A stretch of 64,000 nucleotides of DNA, from the NCBI GenBank assembly GCA_022828595.1, contig JAKGHH010000004.1:85154270-85218269 (forward strand). Direction: 5' to 3'. Within the stretch, counting starts at the first letter, position 1. Every line of letters starts with the position of its first letter. Under the pieces are notes generated by a model. It was given only the letters and a program-made list of their open reading frames with translations, was not told where the DNA came from and did not search any database. The position numbers and the translations under genes were made by a program. Origin of the DNA: Nelumbo lutea. Its lineage: Eukaryota > Streptophyta > Magnoliopsida > Proteales > Nelumbonaceae. Below are positions 1 to 11,152 of this stretch, one piece after another.

Positions 1-1950
1 ACTTTTTTCTTCCACAAGATGGATAATGGAAGAAGAGGAGAAAATCTTATTAAGAGATTGGAGGAAGGAGAAGAGGTGATTGAGGGACATGAAAGAATCA
101 GAAGTGCAACCATTAACTTCTACCAAAATCTTACAAAGAAAGATGGAAAAGGAGGCCAAAGTTGAATGGCCTAAACTTTCGAACATTACCCCAAGAAGTT
201 GCTAGCCATTTGGAGGAAGCCTTTATAAAGGAAGAAAATTCCATTGCTATCTATGAAATGGAATGGGATAAGGCCCCTAGCCCAAATGATTTAACAATGG
301 AGTTTCATAAAAAATGCTAGAGTTTCATCAAGGGAGACTTAATGAAGGTGTTTGATGAGTTCCATCAAAATGGAGCCTTAAAAGAAGCCTAAACTCCACT
401 TTTCTATCATTAATCCCTAAGAAGAAAGGGGCAGCTTGCCTAAAAGATTTTAGGCCAATAAGTCTATTTGGTAGTGTTTACAAAGTGATCACAAAAGTGC
501 TATGAAAAAGGCTAAGATTAGTGATGGAGATTATGATTTTAGATTCTCAAAGAGCTTTCATTGACAGAAGGCAGATCATTGATGGGGTTCTAGTAGAAAA
601 TGAACCGCTTAATTCAAGACAAAGAAGTTAAGAAGAGGGAGTTTCTTTAAGGTAGACCTAGAGAAAACTTTTGACCATGTAAATTGGGAATTTCTGGATT
701 ATATGTTAATGAGGTTCAATTTTGGAAGGCTTTTGGAAGGAAATGGAGGAACTGAATGAAGGTTTGCACAAATACAACAAGCTTCTCAGTGTTAATAAAT
801 GGCAGCTCAGTAGGTAATTTTCACAACTTCAAGGGAATTAGACAATGATATCATTTATCTCAATTGCTTTTCATTTGCATCATTGAGGCCCTTAGCTCAA
901 TGGTGAACAAAGCGGTAGAGGGGGGATTCGTAGAGGGCTTCAAAGTAGGAGAACATCCGATGATTACTTTCCTGCAATACGCGAACGACACTATTTTCTT
1001 TGCTAACACTTCTCATGACCATTTGGAGGCTATTAGGATGATCCTTATTTGGTTTGAAGTGGTGTTTGGGCTAAAGGTGAATATTTACAAAAGTGAATTA
1101 TTGGTAATAGAAGATGGTTTCAACATTGAGCAACTAGCAAATGTAGTAGGATATAAGATATGTAAATTTCCTACAAAATACTTAGGAATGCCTCTCGAGG
1201 AAAAATGCATTTCCAAGAAGATTTGGGAACTAGTGGTAGAAAGAATTAAAAGAAGGCTAGCTTCTCGGAAGCCAATATATCTATCAAAAGGTGGAAAACT
1301 TACATTGTTAAAAAGTATGCTTTCTTCCCTTCCTACTTACCTCTTATCACTCTTCCCTATCAAATTTCAAGAAAGGAATAAAGTTGGTTGCAAGAGATGG
1401 AACAAGAATCATATTTTGGCATGATATCTGATGTGGCGATAGTTCTCTCAAAGAGAGCTTTCCATAGCTTTTCGATATTTCACAAAACAAAGACTACCTA
1501 GTTTTAGAGACTTTTTTTCTTCAGGATCAAGGGACTGGAGTTTGGAGCCCCTCCGAAAAACTGTAGCCCCACCCAAAGTGGCCTTCTTCACTTGGGTCAC
1601 TTCTTTAGGAAAATGTTTGACTGCTCAGAACCTGGCAAAGAGAGGAAGACTAATGGAGCCTAGCAATGTGTAGAGAAAGCTCTAAAGACATGGAGCATAT
1701 ATATCTTAACTGCAAGTTTGCAGGGGAGCTTTGATTGAAGGCTTTGAGATGCTTCGGGGTGTCGTGCTTCCCTAAAGGTCTTTTGGAATTACTTTGGAGT
1801 TGGAACCTAGCATTTATTTCTATTGACTCAGTTTGGACAAAGAGGAATTAGAGGATTTTCTAGGACAAGTACAACTCATTTGATTTAATGCTCAAAGTTT
1901 TTTGGGGAATAATTTATTCTTGGGTGGCTTTTCATAAATTATTCAAGAAC
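1..1950 (+). mobile_element. LINE (non-LTR retrotransposon) remnant, reverse transcriptase and zf-RVT region
   Basis: A decayed plant L1-type LINE that enters the window already inside its ORF2. The longest open stretch (864-1424) carries the RT catalytic block in altered form (YANDT where YADDT is usual), followed by the typical palm/thumb run around FGLKVNIYKSEL and KYLGMPL. Upstream frames (about 1-860) hold the earlier RT part, and 1500-1680 reads as the C-terminal zf-RVT region (APPKVAFFTWV, then AKRGRL). Stops and frameshifts are frequent, so it is a dead copy. No clear poly(A) or target duplication was found at its right end, so the end near 1950 is approximate. Confidence 0.8.
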
Positions 1951-2420
1951 ACTCCTTAAAACACTTTCTTTTAACAACTACAACATTTTTGTGTCTATGG
2001 ACAATTTGCATGTATAAAGTTTTCTTTTCTTTTTTGATTTCCCTATTCTAAAAAAATAGGGGTGTATATGAGTCAACTTAGTTTGGTTGCAAGTTGTTTA
2101 ACCAACTGAACTGGCTTGGTCATATTTGTGAATAGGAACAAAAATCAATTGACCATGATGGAAAACTAATCCAAACATGAAGGTCGGTTTCTTGATTCAA
2201 CTTTGGTTTTCAGGGTTATTATTCAAATAGGCAAAGACAAACATTATTTCAAGAAATTTGAACATATAATGAAGTGATTAAGTCAAACACTGGCTCCATA
2301 GACATTGCCTATAGGCTGGCTCTATAGAACAATAATCTAACTTCAAAACCAATGCAAAGAAGGTATGAAAACTAGAGTCCAAATATCCCAACCCAGTAGA
2401 CTTATGATATTCTTTATTTT
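1951..2420. other. gene-free spacer
   Basis: AT-rich DNA between two LINE remnants. Short stretches resemble the 'gttcggtt' type of degenerate plant repeat also seen near 6430-6560 and 46110-46270. I see no gene here; the short open frames show no family motif. Confidence 0.5.
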
Positions 2421-5074
2421 TAATTTTTTTTTGATAATAGAGATTGAAGAAATTCATTAAGGCTATGTTTGGTTTGAGGGAAAAAGTAGGGAAAGGTAGG
2501 GAAACCAATATGTATAGGTTTCCCTACCTTTCCCTACTTTTTCCTTCAAACCAAACACAACCTAAGAGAAAAGATTTAAGGGGGGTACATATCTTCAAAA
2601 TAGAGGAACTCAAATGGGCTGAACCAAGTAGAGAAATGGTTTGCCATCAACTGATTAAAATCGAGGGAAAGGGTTGCACGAGCTAAATGATGAGCTACCC
2701 TATTTGTCTTTTTGCTATAGTGGAGGACATTAGATTGGGTAAAACACCTTGAGAGGTTACAAATATATGACCACACATTTTTAGGGGGTTGAATCAGACT
2801 GTTTATTAGAATTGGTGGCTAAAGCATCTTCTAGAGAATCGGATTCCACCAGAATTCTATCTAGACCTTCTTTTAGAGCTTCCTAGCAGCCCAATTGAAT
2901 GGCTCTTCCTTCAGAATCAATGATCGATTGGCAGCAAACTCGGTCTCCTCGAGCACCAACAACTTTCCCTTTCTAGTTCCTTATGATGCAGGCAATTCCT
3001 ACCCACCCAGAGGATGCATCAAAGCTTGCATCACAATTCACCTTCATCCATTGGTTAGGAGGGGATGGCATCTATTGTTTGTTGCAGTTTTTGTCTCCAA
3101 ATGTTCTATGAGTTATATAAGTTCCTTCCACATACTAGTTCTCTTCCTCACCATCGATAATGGGTTTTGGCTTTCTCCCTTAAACATGAGATCATTCCTG
3201 GCCTTCCAAATCTACCAGCACAGGATTGCTTGTAGAGTTGCCCAAGTATCTGTATCATCATCAGGGTAGTTGGTCTTTTGAAACCAAGACATGATCCAAT
3301 TACCTAAGTTCTCGGATTCCACACTCTTAAAGATAAAGCCTAATGGGGATTGAAACTAGACTGATTTCATGAATGAGCAACTAATAAGGAGGTGTTTCAC
3401 ATCCTACTCTTGTCCACATCTTGGGCATATCCCATCAACCTTTTTTTGTCGATGTTTCAACTCCATGCCGACCCCAATGGCTTGCCAGCACACCCTCCAA
3501 ATGAAATTTTTAATTTTAGGAGGAACTTTCAACTGCCAAACTTTCTTCCATAAAGTTGGTGGTGCTTGTGTTAAGATTCCGTTATTGGCTGCCCTTCTTG
3601 TTTCTTCATTTAACTCACAGACATTTGGTAACCAGATTTCATCGAGTATTGACCATCCTTTGAGTAAGCCCAAATGAGTTTATCTTCCTCCTCTGCCATG
3701 CTTAGTGGTATAGTCAAGATACCTACAACTTTTGATGTTGAGAATAATCTGGCCACATTGTCTGATTCCATCAGCGTGGGTATCAAATCATTGACTTTCA
3801 AAACCTCACATCATTGGGGTCTGGGGAAATGGATTTTAAAATCCTCTAAGGCAACCAAGGGTCATCCCAAAAAAGTATATTAGCCACATAACCAATCCGC
3901 CAATAGAGACCATTTTTGAGAAGTTTCATACTATAAGTGATGCTCTACCAAAGCTAGGAGGAGCGAGGGGACAATTTGAAGTTAGTAGCAGTGATCTAGT
4001 TGAATACAAAGATATTATAAGTTTTCCCCATAAGGAATCCTGGCTATTTAGTAGCCTCCAAGCCATTTTCCAAAGGAGGGTCCAATTGAAAAGCTTTAGG
4101 TTTTGAAAGCCCATACCTCATTTAGATTTGACTAGGCAAAGAGTTTATTCCAATTTAGCCAATGTAATTTCCTCTCATTTGTTTTTTGGCCCCAGAAGAA
4201 ACTTGAGAACTTCCAGTTGATGTCATCACAAACAACCACTGGGATTTTAAAGTGGCTTATGTAGTAGATAGGCGAAGCCGTGACTACAGTTTTGATAGGA
4301 ATTTCTCTACTTGCTTGGATAAGTAGTTTATGTTTCCACCCACTTATCCGCTGAGAAGGCTTATAGCCCATCTCAATGAAAGCTTTTCTTTTGTTATAAC
4401 CAATGAGATTAGGCAGCCCTAGATATTTGGAATTCAAATTTTGTTCTTTCATTCTTAGCTTCTTGCAGATCATCCTTTGAAACTTTCTTGGAGTGTTCCG
4501 ACTAAAGAAAGTTTTTGACTTATTGTAATTATTCATATGTCCTGAAGCACTGTAAAATTGTTGAAGGACCAATCGGACCATATCTACATTTTGGAGATAT
4601 GCTCTAGCAAAAAGAATGCATTCAACAACATAGAATAAATGAGAGTGGTGGGGTACCTCTTTTGATGCAAAGTGGCTCAATGTGTCCTGATGATACATCT
4701 CTTTGGATAGCATCTAAGAGTGCTTGTACTGCCAGGATGAAAAGGTATGACAAGAGAGGGTCACCCTACCGGATTCCCTTGTATAGCTTCACCCTACCTC
4801 TTTGAACTCCATTCATCCACTGATATTGAAAGTGTAACTCATCGAAGACATGCAATTATAAATAAGATTCAAAGAGCATTGATTCATACCCATTTTCCTA
4901 AGAACTTTAATTATAAAATGCCAATCCAGCCTATCATAGGCTTTATTAAGATCAATCTTGATTGCCATGTAGAATGTCCTACCTTTCCTTTCGGACTTTA
5001 AAAAGTTGTAAGTTTCATGTGCAATGACCACATTGTCAAGATCATTCTATTATTAATGAATGCGCCTTGGCTCT
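2421..5074 (-). mobile_element. LINE, 3' part (RT, zf-RVT, RNase H, tail)
   Basis: Minus-strand L1-type LINE. Reading from high to low coordinates: the RT core with IDLNKAYDRLDW at about 4920-4970, the RT thumb (4132-4713, KYLGLP), the zf-RVT domain at 3404-3673 (PPKIKNFIWR, then CPRCGQE), and an RNase H C-terminal piece at 2576-2776 (KKTNRVAHHLAR). The 3' tail appears on the plus strand as a T-run near 2421-2432 followed by TTCATTAA-type sequence. The ORF is broken by many frameshifts and stops. At 5074 it is interrupted by a solo LTR; its upstream part resumes at 6274. A MITE sits in its tail (2461-2562). Confidence 0.85.
2461..2562. mobile_element. Tourist/PIF-Harbinger-like MITE, 102 bp
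   Basis: A nearly perfect hairpin: arms 2461-2506 and 2517-2562 match at 43 of 46 positions, separated by a 10-bp loop. The ends read GGCTATGTTTGGTTTG and, in reverse complement, GGTTGTGTTTGGTTTG. Flanks are TAA at 2458-2460 and TAA at 2563-2565, the 3-bp target duplication expected of PIF/Harbinger elements. It has no coding capacity. It sits in the 3' tail of the minus-strand LINE, so it is younger than that LINE. Confidence 0.85.
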
Positions 5075-5124
5075 TGATGAGGGCAGATTTGGCCCTCCAG
5101 TGGAATTGTGACACATGGCACCTC

Positions 5125-5280
5125 ACCACAGGCAGCTCACCAGGCAGCTTGCCACAGGTAGCTCACCATAGGCAACTCGCCATAGGCAGCTCGCCATAGG
5201 CAGCTCGCCATAGGCAGCTCACCGTAAGCAACTTGCCACAGCTCGCCATAAGCAGTTTGCCACAGGCAGCTTGCCACTTG
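5125..5280. repeat. minisatellite in LTR U3, about 14-bp unit
   Basis: Head-to-tail variants of AGGCAGCTCGCCAT, with several units differing by one or two bases. It lies upstream of the LTR TATA box, so in U3. Confidence 0.75.
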
Positions 5281-5756
5281 TAGAGTAGCTCGGTACAGGA
5301 GTAGTTTGACGTATCACAGGAAGATCTCCTGCCTGACGACCTGGCCCAGACACTGACCCGCCGACTGACACAGGCGTCGACCTGACAACCTGGCCTAGAC
5401 ACCAACCCGTCGACTGACGCAGGCGCCGCCCTGACAACCTGGCCCAGGCGCCGACTTGGCCGCCTAACACAAGCACCAGCCTGACGACCTCGAGGAGTTC
5501 ACCACCGTACCCTGGTTCTGACGGGATGTGACGAGTCTTACCATTTGGTGGCTTTTCACCCACCTAACCCGCGAGGACTCTGGTATATAAAGACCTCACC
5601 CCCCAAAGGGGAAGGGGATGGAAAAAACGTGGAGGTAATCCCTGCTCTCTAGCTCTCTCGTTTCTCCAATATTATCTTCAAAGCTCTCTACAATCAGAGT
5701 GCTAACTTAAGCATCGGAGAGCCCCCGCTGGGAAAATACCCCCAGGTCCTCTGATT

Positions 5757-6185
5757 CAGTTCTCGCAGGTCCCTCAGCTCCCACTGCCTACAAAGAGGAG
5801 GAAAAGATGGAGTTCTCGCAAGTCCCTCAGCTCCCACTGCCTACAAAGGAAAGAAGACCACCTCATGTAGAGGGGAAAAGATGGAGTTTCCGTAGGTCCC
5901 TCAGCTCTCGCCTCCTACAAAGAGGAGGAAAAGATGGAGTTCTCGCAGGTCCCTCAGCTCCCACTGCCTACAAAGGAAAGAAGACCACCTCATGCAGAGG
6001 GCAGCCGGGTTGTGCTGCACCAGGGAGCTCTACCATTCTCTAAGTCACAGGCCGCCTAGTAGGGAGTTTGCCACCAGGTAGCTCTCCGCCAGGAAGTTCG
6101 CCACTAGGAGTTCGCCACCAGGCAGTTCGCCACTAGGGAGCTCGACACCAGGCAGTTCGCCACCAAGTAGCTCATCACCAAGGCA
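5757..6185. repeat. tandem repeats downstream of the LTR start-site region
   Basis: From 5757 to about 6005 a block beginning with TCTCGCAGGTCCCTCAGCTC recurs four times, with a longer period of about 130 bp that includes an AAGAAGACCACCTCATG segment. From about 6045 to 6185 a second array of GGCAGTTCGCCACCA-like units follows. Both lie after the ACTTAAGCATCGGAG box. Confidence 0.7.
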
Positions 6186-6273
6186 CGTCACCACCCGGTC
6201 AAATAACAAGGTACTTAGCCAAAAAAAGTTTACATCACAAAACATTGGTACGTGACCAGAAACAGTTACATCA

Positions 6274-6430
6274 GCTCTCGTCCACCATCTTAGGTAGAAG
6301 CAATTGCAATCTGTTCACTAGGCTTGGCCAGGATTCAGTATGTCACATTAGTAATTAAACTAATTGGTCTGTATTGAGAGATAGTTTCTGGGTGTTTACA
6401 CTTGGGGATGAGTACAATGTTTGTGAACTA
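6274..6430 (-). mobile_element. LINE, upstream RT part separated by the solo LTR
   Basis: In minus-strand reading this stretch encodes the LINE RT entry motif (NIVLIPKCKHPETIS, then QYRPISLI), which belongs directly upstream of the RT core found below 5074. The frame continues through the junction once the LTR and one GCTCT copy are ignored. The segment fades at about 6430, so the LINE is 5'-truncated or decayed there. Confidence 0.8.
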
Positions 6431-6726
6431 GGAGCTGAATCTTTTGCTAACCAGTTCAATTTCGGTTTTCAAATATATAAAACCAAAACCGAATCAACCG
6501 CTCGGGTTGTATATTTTACTAACCCAAAATTGGTTGATAACCTTGGGGAAACCACCCAGATCGGGTTGGAATAGGCTAATTTGGTCAGCTTGACTCTCTT
6601 TGTGAGTAACGACTAAAGCTGCTAAATTGAATGACTTATTATTTTGCTTTCATGATATCTTACCCAACTTCAGTTGAGCCAAAGCAACTAAAGTTGCCCC
6701 CATCTCCTTGAAATATTATTCACTAC
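6431..6726. other. gene-free spacer
   Basis: Degenerate AT-rich repeat of the 'accaaaaccgaatc' type. No gene, promoter or intact element is visible. Confidence 0.45.
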
Positions 6727-6845
6727 GACTCAGTTTGGAAGAAGTACAAATACAAATATGTACAATGCAAATACATATAAAATAATACAAAACCTAAGGT
6801 TTTGTACTGTGCATATTTGTATTTATACTCCTTCCAAACGGAGCC
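6727..6845. mobile_element. MITE, 119 bp, Tourist-like family A
   Basis: Ends GACTCAGTTTGGAAG and, on the other strand, GGCTCCGTTTGGAAGGAG. The arms (GTACAAATACAAATATGTAC and its complement) fold on each other. The flanks TAC and TAA are an imperfect 3-bp duplication. Same family as 7561-7670 and the half copy near 57118-57220. Confidence 0.75.
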
Positions 6846-7081
6846 TAAAAGACAAAGCAATAAGATTTTTAGTTTACCCACTTCAGTTGTTACTAAAAAT
6901 GCTCCAAAATATAGTGAGCGAAAAAAAGTTTTTTTTCCTCATGTAAACAAGGAGTCAAACAAGATTGCTCATTTTCTATCTAGTCAGAATTGTGAAAAAT
7001 GGGAATGGCTTGTGGTGCCTCCCTCTTGGCTTTCGGTTTTGATCCAAAACTTTGATGTATTGTGAGGCATGTTTCTGTTTA

Positions 7082-7479
7082 GGCTGCATTTGGTTGCAAT
7101 GCAAACACAAATATGTACACTACATATTTACCCATTTTTCCGTTCATGAATGCAAATATGATTCACATTTTAAACCATTTCTGCATTCATCCTGTTTGTT
7201 TGAAATCAGTGCAAAGGTGTGAGCCCATCGTTAAATGCTCCAACTATCTTATGCTCCAGTGCCTCAACTTTGGTCAAAAAGTTAATTATCAAATGAATGC
7301 AAATTTGTATCCAAAAAATAAGTACAGTAATGCTCTATTTTTAGAGTACCAAAGTGTCAGAAAATGCAGTTTTGCTTTGATAATCATTACTTTTTTACGT
7401 TTCAAACAAATGCTCACAGACACTAACCGGGGTGCATAAATACCCCAGTTCGGCGTTTGTATCGCAAACAAACGCAACC
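7082..7479. mobile_element. Tourist/PIF-Harbinger-like non-autonomous element, 398 bp, family B
   Basis: Terminal inverted repeats GGCTGCATTTGGTTGC and GGTTGCGTTTGTTTGC (reverse complement of the right end), with a perfect TTA target duplication (7079-7081 and 7480-7482). Open frames inside are fortuitous. A shorter relative in opposite orientation lies at 29922-30155, and part of the interior is also found inside the hairpin at 30206-30602. Confidence 0.8.
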
Positions 7480-7560
7480 TTAATGAAACTTTTTGTTTGA
7501 TTACCCCCAAAAAAGGACCTATATCATGCACAATCACCAACAACCATCAAATCTCCTTTA

Positions 7561-7670
7561 GACTCAGTTTGGAAGGAGTACAAATACAGATATGTACTGT
7601 GCAAATACATACAAAATATAAGGTTTTGTACTCTACAAAATTGTATTTGTACTCCCTTCCAAATTGAGCC
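7561..7670. mobile_element. MITE, 110 bp, Tourist-like family A
   Basis: Starts GACTCAGTTTGGAAGGAG and ends with the inverted form (CTCCCTTCCAAATTGAGCC). A perfect TTA duplication flanks it (7558-7560, 7671-7673). It shares the GTACAAATACA arms with the copy at 6727-6845. Confidence 0.85.
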
Positions 7671-7759
7671 TTACAATCTCTAAAATATCAACATTTGCCT
7701 TGAAAGTTGCCAAAAGAAAAAAAAACAAAAATAAAAAGAATGGGTAGCAACTTCACCTT

Positions 7760-8046
7760 TGTGAATAAACCCTAGTTGATTCTAGGTCAAAGTAGAGAAG
7801 AAGAAAGAAGAAAGAAAAGAGAAAGAAGAAGAAGAGTATTCAGCCAGACTAGAAGAGAGAATATGAAAAATCCCTTTCCTACCCAACCCACTTGAATTTT
7901 ATTCATAAAACTTAGAGTTACAAGAAAGACTATTTTGTCCCTCATAGAAGATGGGACACATAACTTAAACTCAGATACAATAGACCTTTCACTTTCAAGA
8001 AGATACACTAGAATGACCAAAATACCCCTGATCGAGCATTCTAACA
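7760..8046 (-). repeat. 3' LTR of the 7.76-12.12 kb copia element
   Basis: 287 bp, pairs with 11835-12118. Contains an A/G-rich stretch near 7796-7838 that differs in length from the other LTR. Confidence 0.9.
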
Positions 8047-8329
8047 CTCCCCCTCAAGCTGGAGAGTATATATCATATAGTCCCAGCTTGTTACAAATGT
8101 AATCTATTCTTCCCCGAGACAATCCCTTTGTGAAGAGACTTGCCCACTGATTTCATGAGCTCACATAAGATGTAGTTATTACCCCACTTATCACTTTCTC
8201 TCTCACAAAGTGACAATCCACCTCAATATGTTTAGTTCTTTCATGGAAGACAGGATTGGATGAGATGTGAACAACAACTTGGTTATCACAGTATAGTTTC
8301 ATGAGTTTGTCAATTGAGAATCCCATCTC

Positions 8330-9540
8330 CTATAGTAAGTTCTTCAGCCATACTAGTTCACATGTGGTATGGACCATAGCCCTGTACTCTGCTTCTGCAC
8401 TACTTCTTGCCACCACTGTTTGCTTCTTGCTCTTCCAAGTTACAAGATTGCCACCCAGGAAGGTACAATACCTTGTGGTTGATCTCTTGTCTGATATAGA
8501 GCCAACCCAATCAGCATCTGTATACCCTACTATCTCAAGAGTTCCTCTCTTTTGGTATAACAAACCATGACCTAGAGCACCCTTTAGGTACCTAACAATT
8601 CTCAGAATAGCTTCCCAGTGAGGAACCCAGGGATGTTGCATAAACAGACTCACCACACTCACAACAAATGATATATTTGGTCGGGTAATGGTCAGGTAGT
8701 TCAACTTTCCCACCAACCTTCTGTAATTTCCAGGATCATCAAACTCTTCACCTGCATCCACACTTAACTTGGCATTGAGTTCCATAGGAGTCTTTGCTGG
8801 TTTAGCACCTAACAACCCTATTTCTTCAAGTGGATCAAGAACATATTTTCTCTAACATAGGTTGATCCCTTGTTTTGACATCGTAACCTCTATTCCTAGA
8901 AAATACTTTAGCTTCCCCAGATCTTTCATATTGAAGTGGTTCTATAAGAATTTTTTTATCCTGTCAATTCCAGTTATGACAATATCATCCACATACATGG
9001 CTAGCAAGATTTTCCCATCCTTTGAGTTATAGCTGAACATAGAATGATCAACCTGACACTGTTTCATCCCAAAGGCCTTCACCACTTCACTGAACCTACC
9101 AAACCATGCATGTGGAGATTGTTTCAGTCCATAGATTGCCTTTTTGGGCCTGCACACCTTACCAGTCTCCCCCTAAGCAACAAACCCTGGTAATTGCTCC
9201 ATATACACCTCCTTAACAAGATCACCATGTAGGAAGGAATTTTTTATGTCAAGTTGTATGAGAGGCCAATCATACATAGCAACTAATGAGATCAACAAAC
9301 GAACTGACCCAATTTTAGCCACAGGAGAAAATGTGTCCATATAGTCCACACCATATAACTAAGAATAGCCCTTGGCCACTAACCTTGCCTTCAATCATTC
9401 CACACTGCCATCAGGAAGATGTTTCATTGTATAGACCCATTTACACCCAACAGTGTGCTTACCAGGAGGAAGAGTGGTGAGTTTCCACGTGTGATTATGT
9501 TGTAGAGCAGAGAGTTCTTCTTCCATGGCTTGCCGCTACC
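8330..9540 (-). pseudogene. copia RT and RNase H
   Basis: Minus-strand frames with a copia RT palm including the catalytic MYVDDI (8942-9157 frame) after the KAIYGLKQSPHAWF motif, followed downstream by RNase H (8330-8815), which shows GYTDADWVGS, KSKKQTVVARSSAEAEYRA and the LVWLKNLL end. The reading frame is interrupted by frameshifts between 8815 and 9560, so it does not encode one protein. It would have been part of the gag-pol polyprotein acting in the particle to copy the element's RNA. Confidence 0.85.
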
Positions 9541-9559
9541 TTGGGGAGGCAAGGGCTTC

Positions 9560-10270
9560 CTATACAATCTTGAGAATGGGAACCGATGAGAGTAATGATA
9601 TGAACTTGTAATGAGAAGCAGAAAGGTGAGTAGTGTAAACATAGTTTGAAATGGGATGAGAAGTACAAGTGCATTTACTTTTTCGCAAAGCAATAGGTAG
9701 ATCAAGATCTGAGGGAGAAGGAGCAGGAGCAGGATCTTTCGACAGGTGCTGAAGTGGAGGAGGGGCCGAAGCACTTCTGCGGGTATACACTTGAGTAATT
9801 GGCGGTCTCTCTGTAGTAACTGGCATATGATGTGCATCGACAGTAGGAATGGGAGCTACTGGAAGAGTGTCCACAACCGGTACAAGAAGAGGAACCACAT
9901 GGGGAGAAGAAGAGGCCGCGACATCTGAGAAAAATGGAACTGATTCAAAGAATGTGACATCATAGCACACAAACAATTTATGAAATTTTGGGTTATAACA
10001 CTTATACCCTTTATGAGTTCTTGAGTAGCCAAGAAAAATACACTTCGTAGCTCAAGAATCTAGCTTGTCCACTTTAGGCCCCAAGTGTTGAACAAAGTAA
10101 ACATAACCAAAGACTCTTGGGGTGAGAGGAAATGGAGACAAAGTGGGAAACAACACAAAGAAAGGGGATTGACTTCCAAGGATTGACATGGGCATCCAAT
10201 TTATCAGAAAACATGATGTAAGAACAACATCACTCCAAAAGTGCTTTGGGACATTCATATTGATCATCAA
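9560..10270 (-). pseudogene. copia integrase C-terminal part, and linker to RT
   Basis: The frame at 10052-10270 has the end of the integrase core (NVPKHFW, TSCFLINWMP, PRVFGYVYF). The next frame (9560-9976) continues with VTFFES and a proline/serine-rich linker before RT. The catalytic DDE residues of the core are absent because the upstream part is deleted (junction near 10283-10290). Confidence 0.8.
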
Positions 10271-10289
10271 GGACCGAGCAATTTAACTG

Positions 10290-11152
10290 TGTGCCCCTCT
10301 AAGCCACAATGTGTACATTTCCTCTAAGCATTACTCCTTCCTTTTTCACGGTCTCCCCCTGACTCTCGGCCACCAGTCTGGCCACTAGCCCAGTTAAACA
10401 TGTGTCCACCACGGTTGCTTGGAGGGCCACTACTGCCCCCCCCACTTCTACTTCCACGGCCACTCCCTTTAGTCACTACCAAACCAGATCTATCAGAAAA
10501 GGAAGAATGTTCTACCGGCTCAATGGATGTCCTCTTAAGATGGGCAAAAACTTCTTCAAGTGAGGGGTGAGTTGATCCCCCCAACATTTGTGCTCTGACA
10601 GGCTCATACTCAGCCTTCAAGCCCACAAGAAACCTAGTCACATCAAGCTGTTCACGTTGCTGTTGTTGGATCTGGATATCTGATGTTAGATGGTGATACA
10701 CATTTAGCTCATTGCGGATGTCCCTCAAACATGCATAATACTCTTCTAAGCTTTGACTTCCTTGCTTCAAATTGAAGTACTCTTGGTATAACTGATATAC
10801 CCTAGTTGTGTTGTCTTGTCCAGAGTACAACTTTTTAACATGATCCCAGATTTCTTTGGCTGTGTCTAGGAACATGAAGTTCACACTAATCTTTGGTTCC
10901 ATGCTGTTCCAAAGCCATGTCATTATCTGTGCATCATCTTGTTCCCAATCACTAAACCCAGGGGAATTAGAGGAAAGTTTCTCCTCTCTCACATGTTTAC
11001 TTTCCTCTTGGCCTTCAAGAACACCTCCACAGATTTTGCCCATGGTACATAGTTCTCACCATTCAACTTGATGGATGTGATATGAACACTTAGATAATCT
11101 GGACAAAGCATGATGCTGGTTTTGTTGTCATTCCCATATGCAAACGAAGCCA
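10290..11152 (-). pseudogene. copia gag
   Basis: An ATG at 11152-11150 opens MASFAYGNDN, then LNGENYVPWAKSVEVFL, the usual start of copia gag. A frameshift near 11000 moves the reading to the frame that carries WEQDDAQIMTWLWNSM, TAKEIWDHVK and LEEYYACLRDIRNEL (UBN2-type gag). After a Gly/Arg-rich stretch it ends in a zinc-knuckle beginning CTHCGLEGHTVK, where the final cysteine should follow but the sequence jumps into integrase. It is a capsid-type protein in intact relatives and is disabled here. Confidence 0.85.

Larger units (their letters stand above)
5075..6273 (+). mobile_element. solo LTR, Ty3/gypsy-like, 1199 bp
   Basis: The element starts TGATGAGGGC and ends GTTACATCA, and is flanked by a perfect 5-bp duplication GCTCT (5070-5074 and 6274-6278). 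It contains a TATA box (TATATAA, 5584-5590) and, about 120 bp later, the box ACTTAAGCATCGGAG (near 5705-5719) shared with the other LTRs of this window. No internal region or second LTR exists, so it is a solo LTR left by recombination. The plus orientation follows from the TATA box and shared box. Assignment to a Tat-like gypsy lineage is inference, since no protein is present. Removing it reconnects the LINE reading of 5069 and below with 6279 and above. Confidence 0.88.

Noticed and set aside
5219..5563. 114-codon minus frame rich in Gly, Arg and Ser
   Set aside because: It lies entirely in the GC-rich solo LTR, so its openness comes from base composition.
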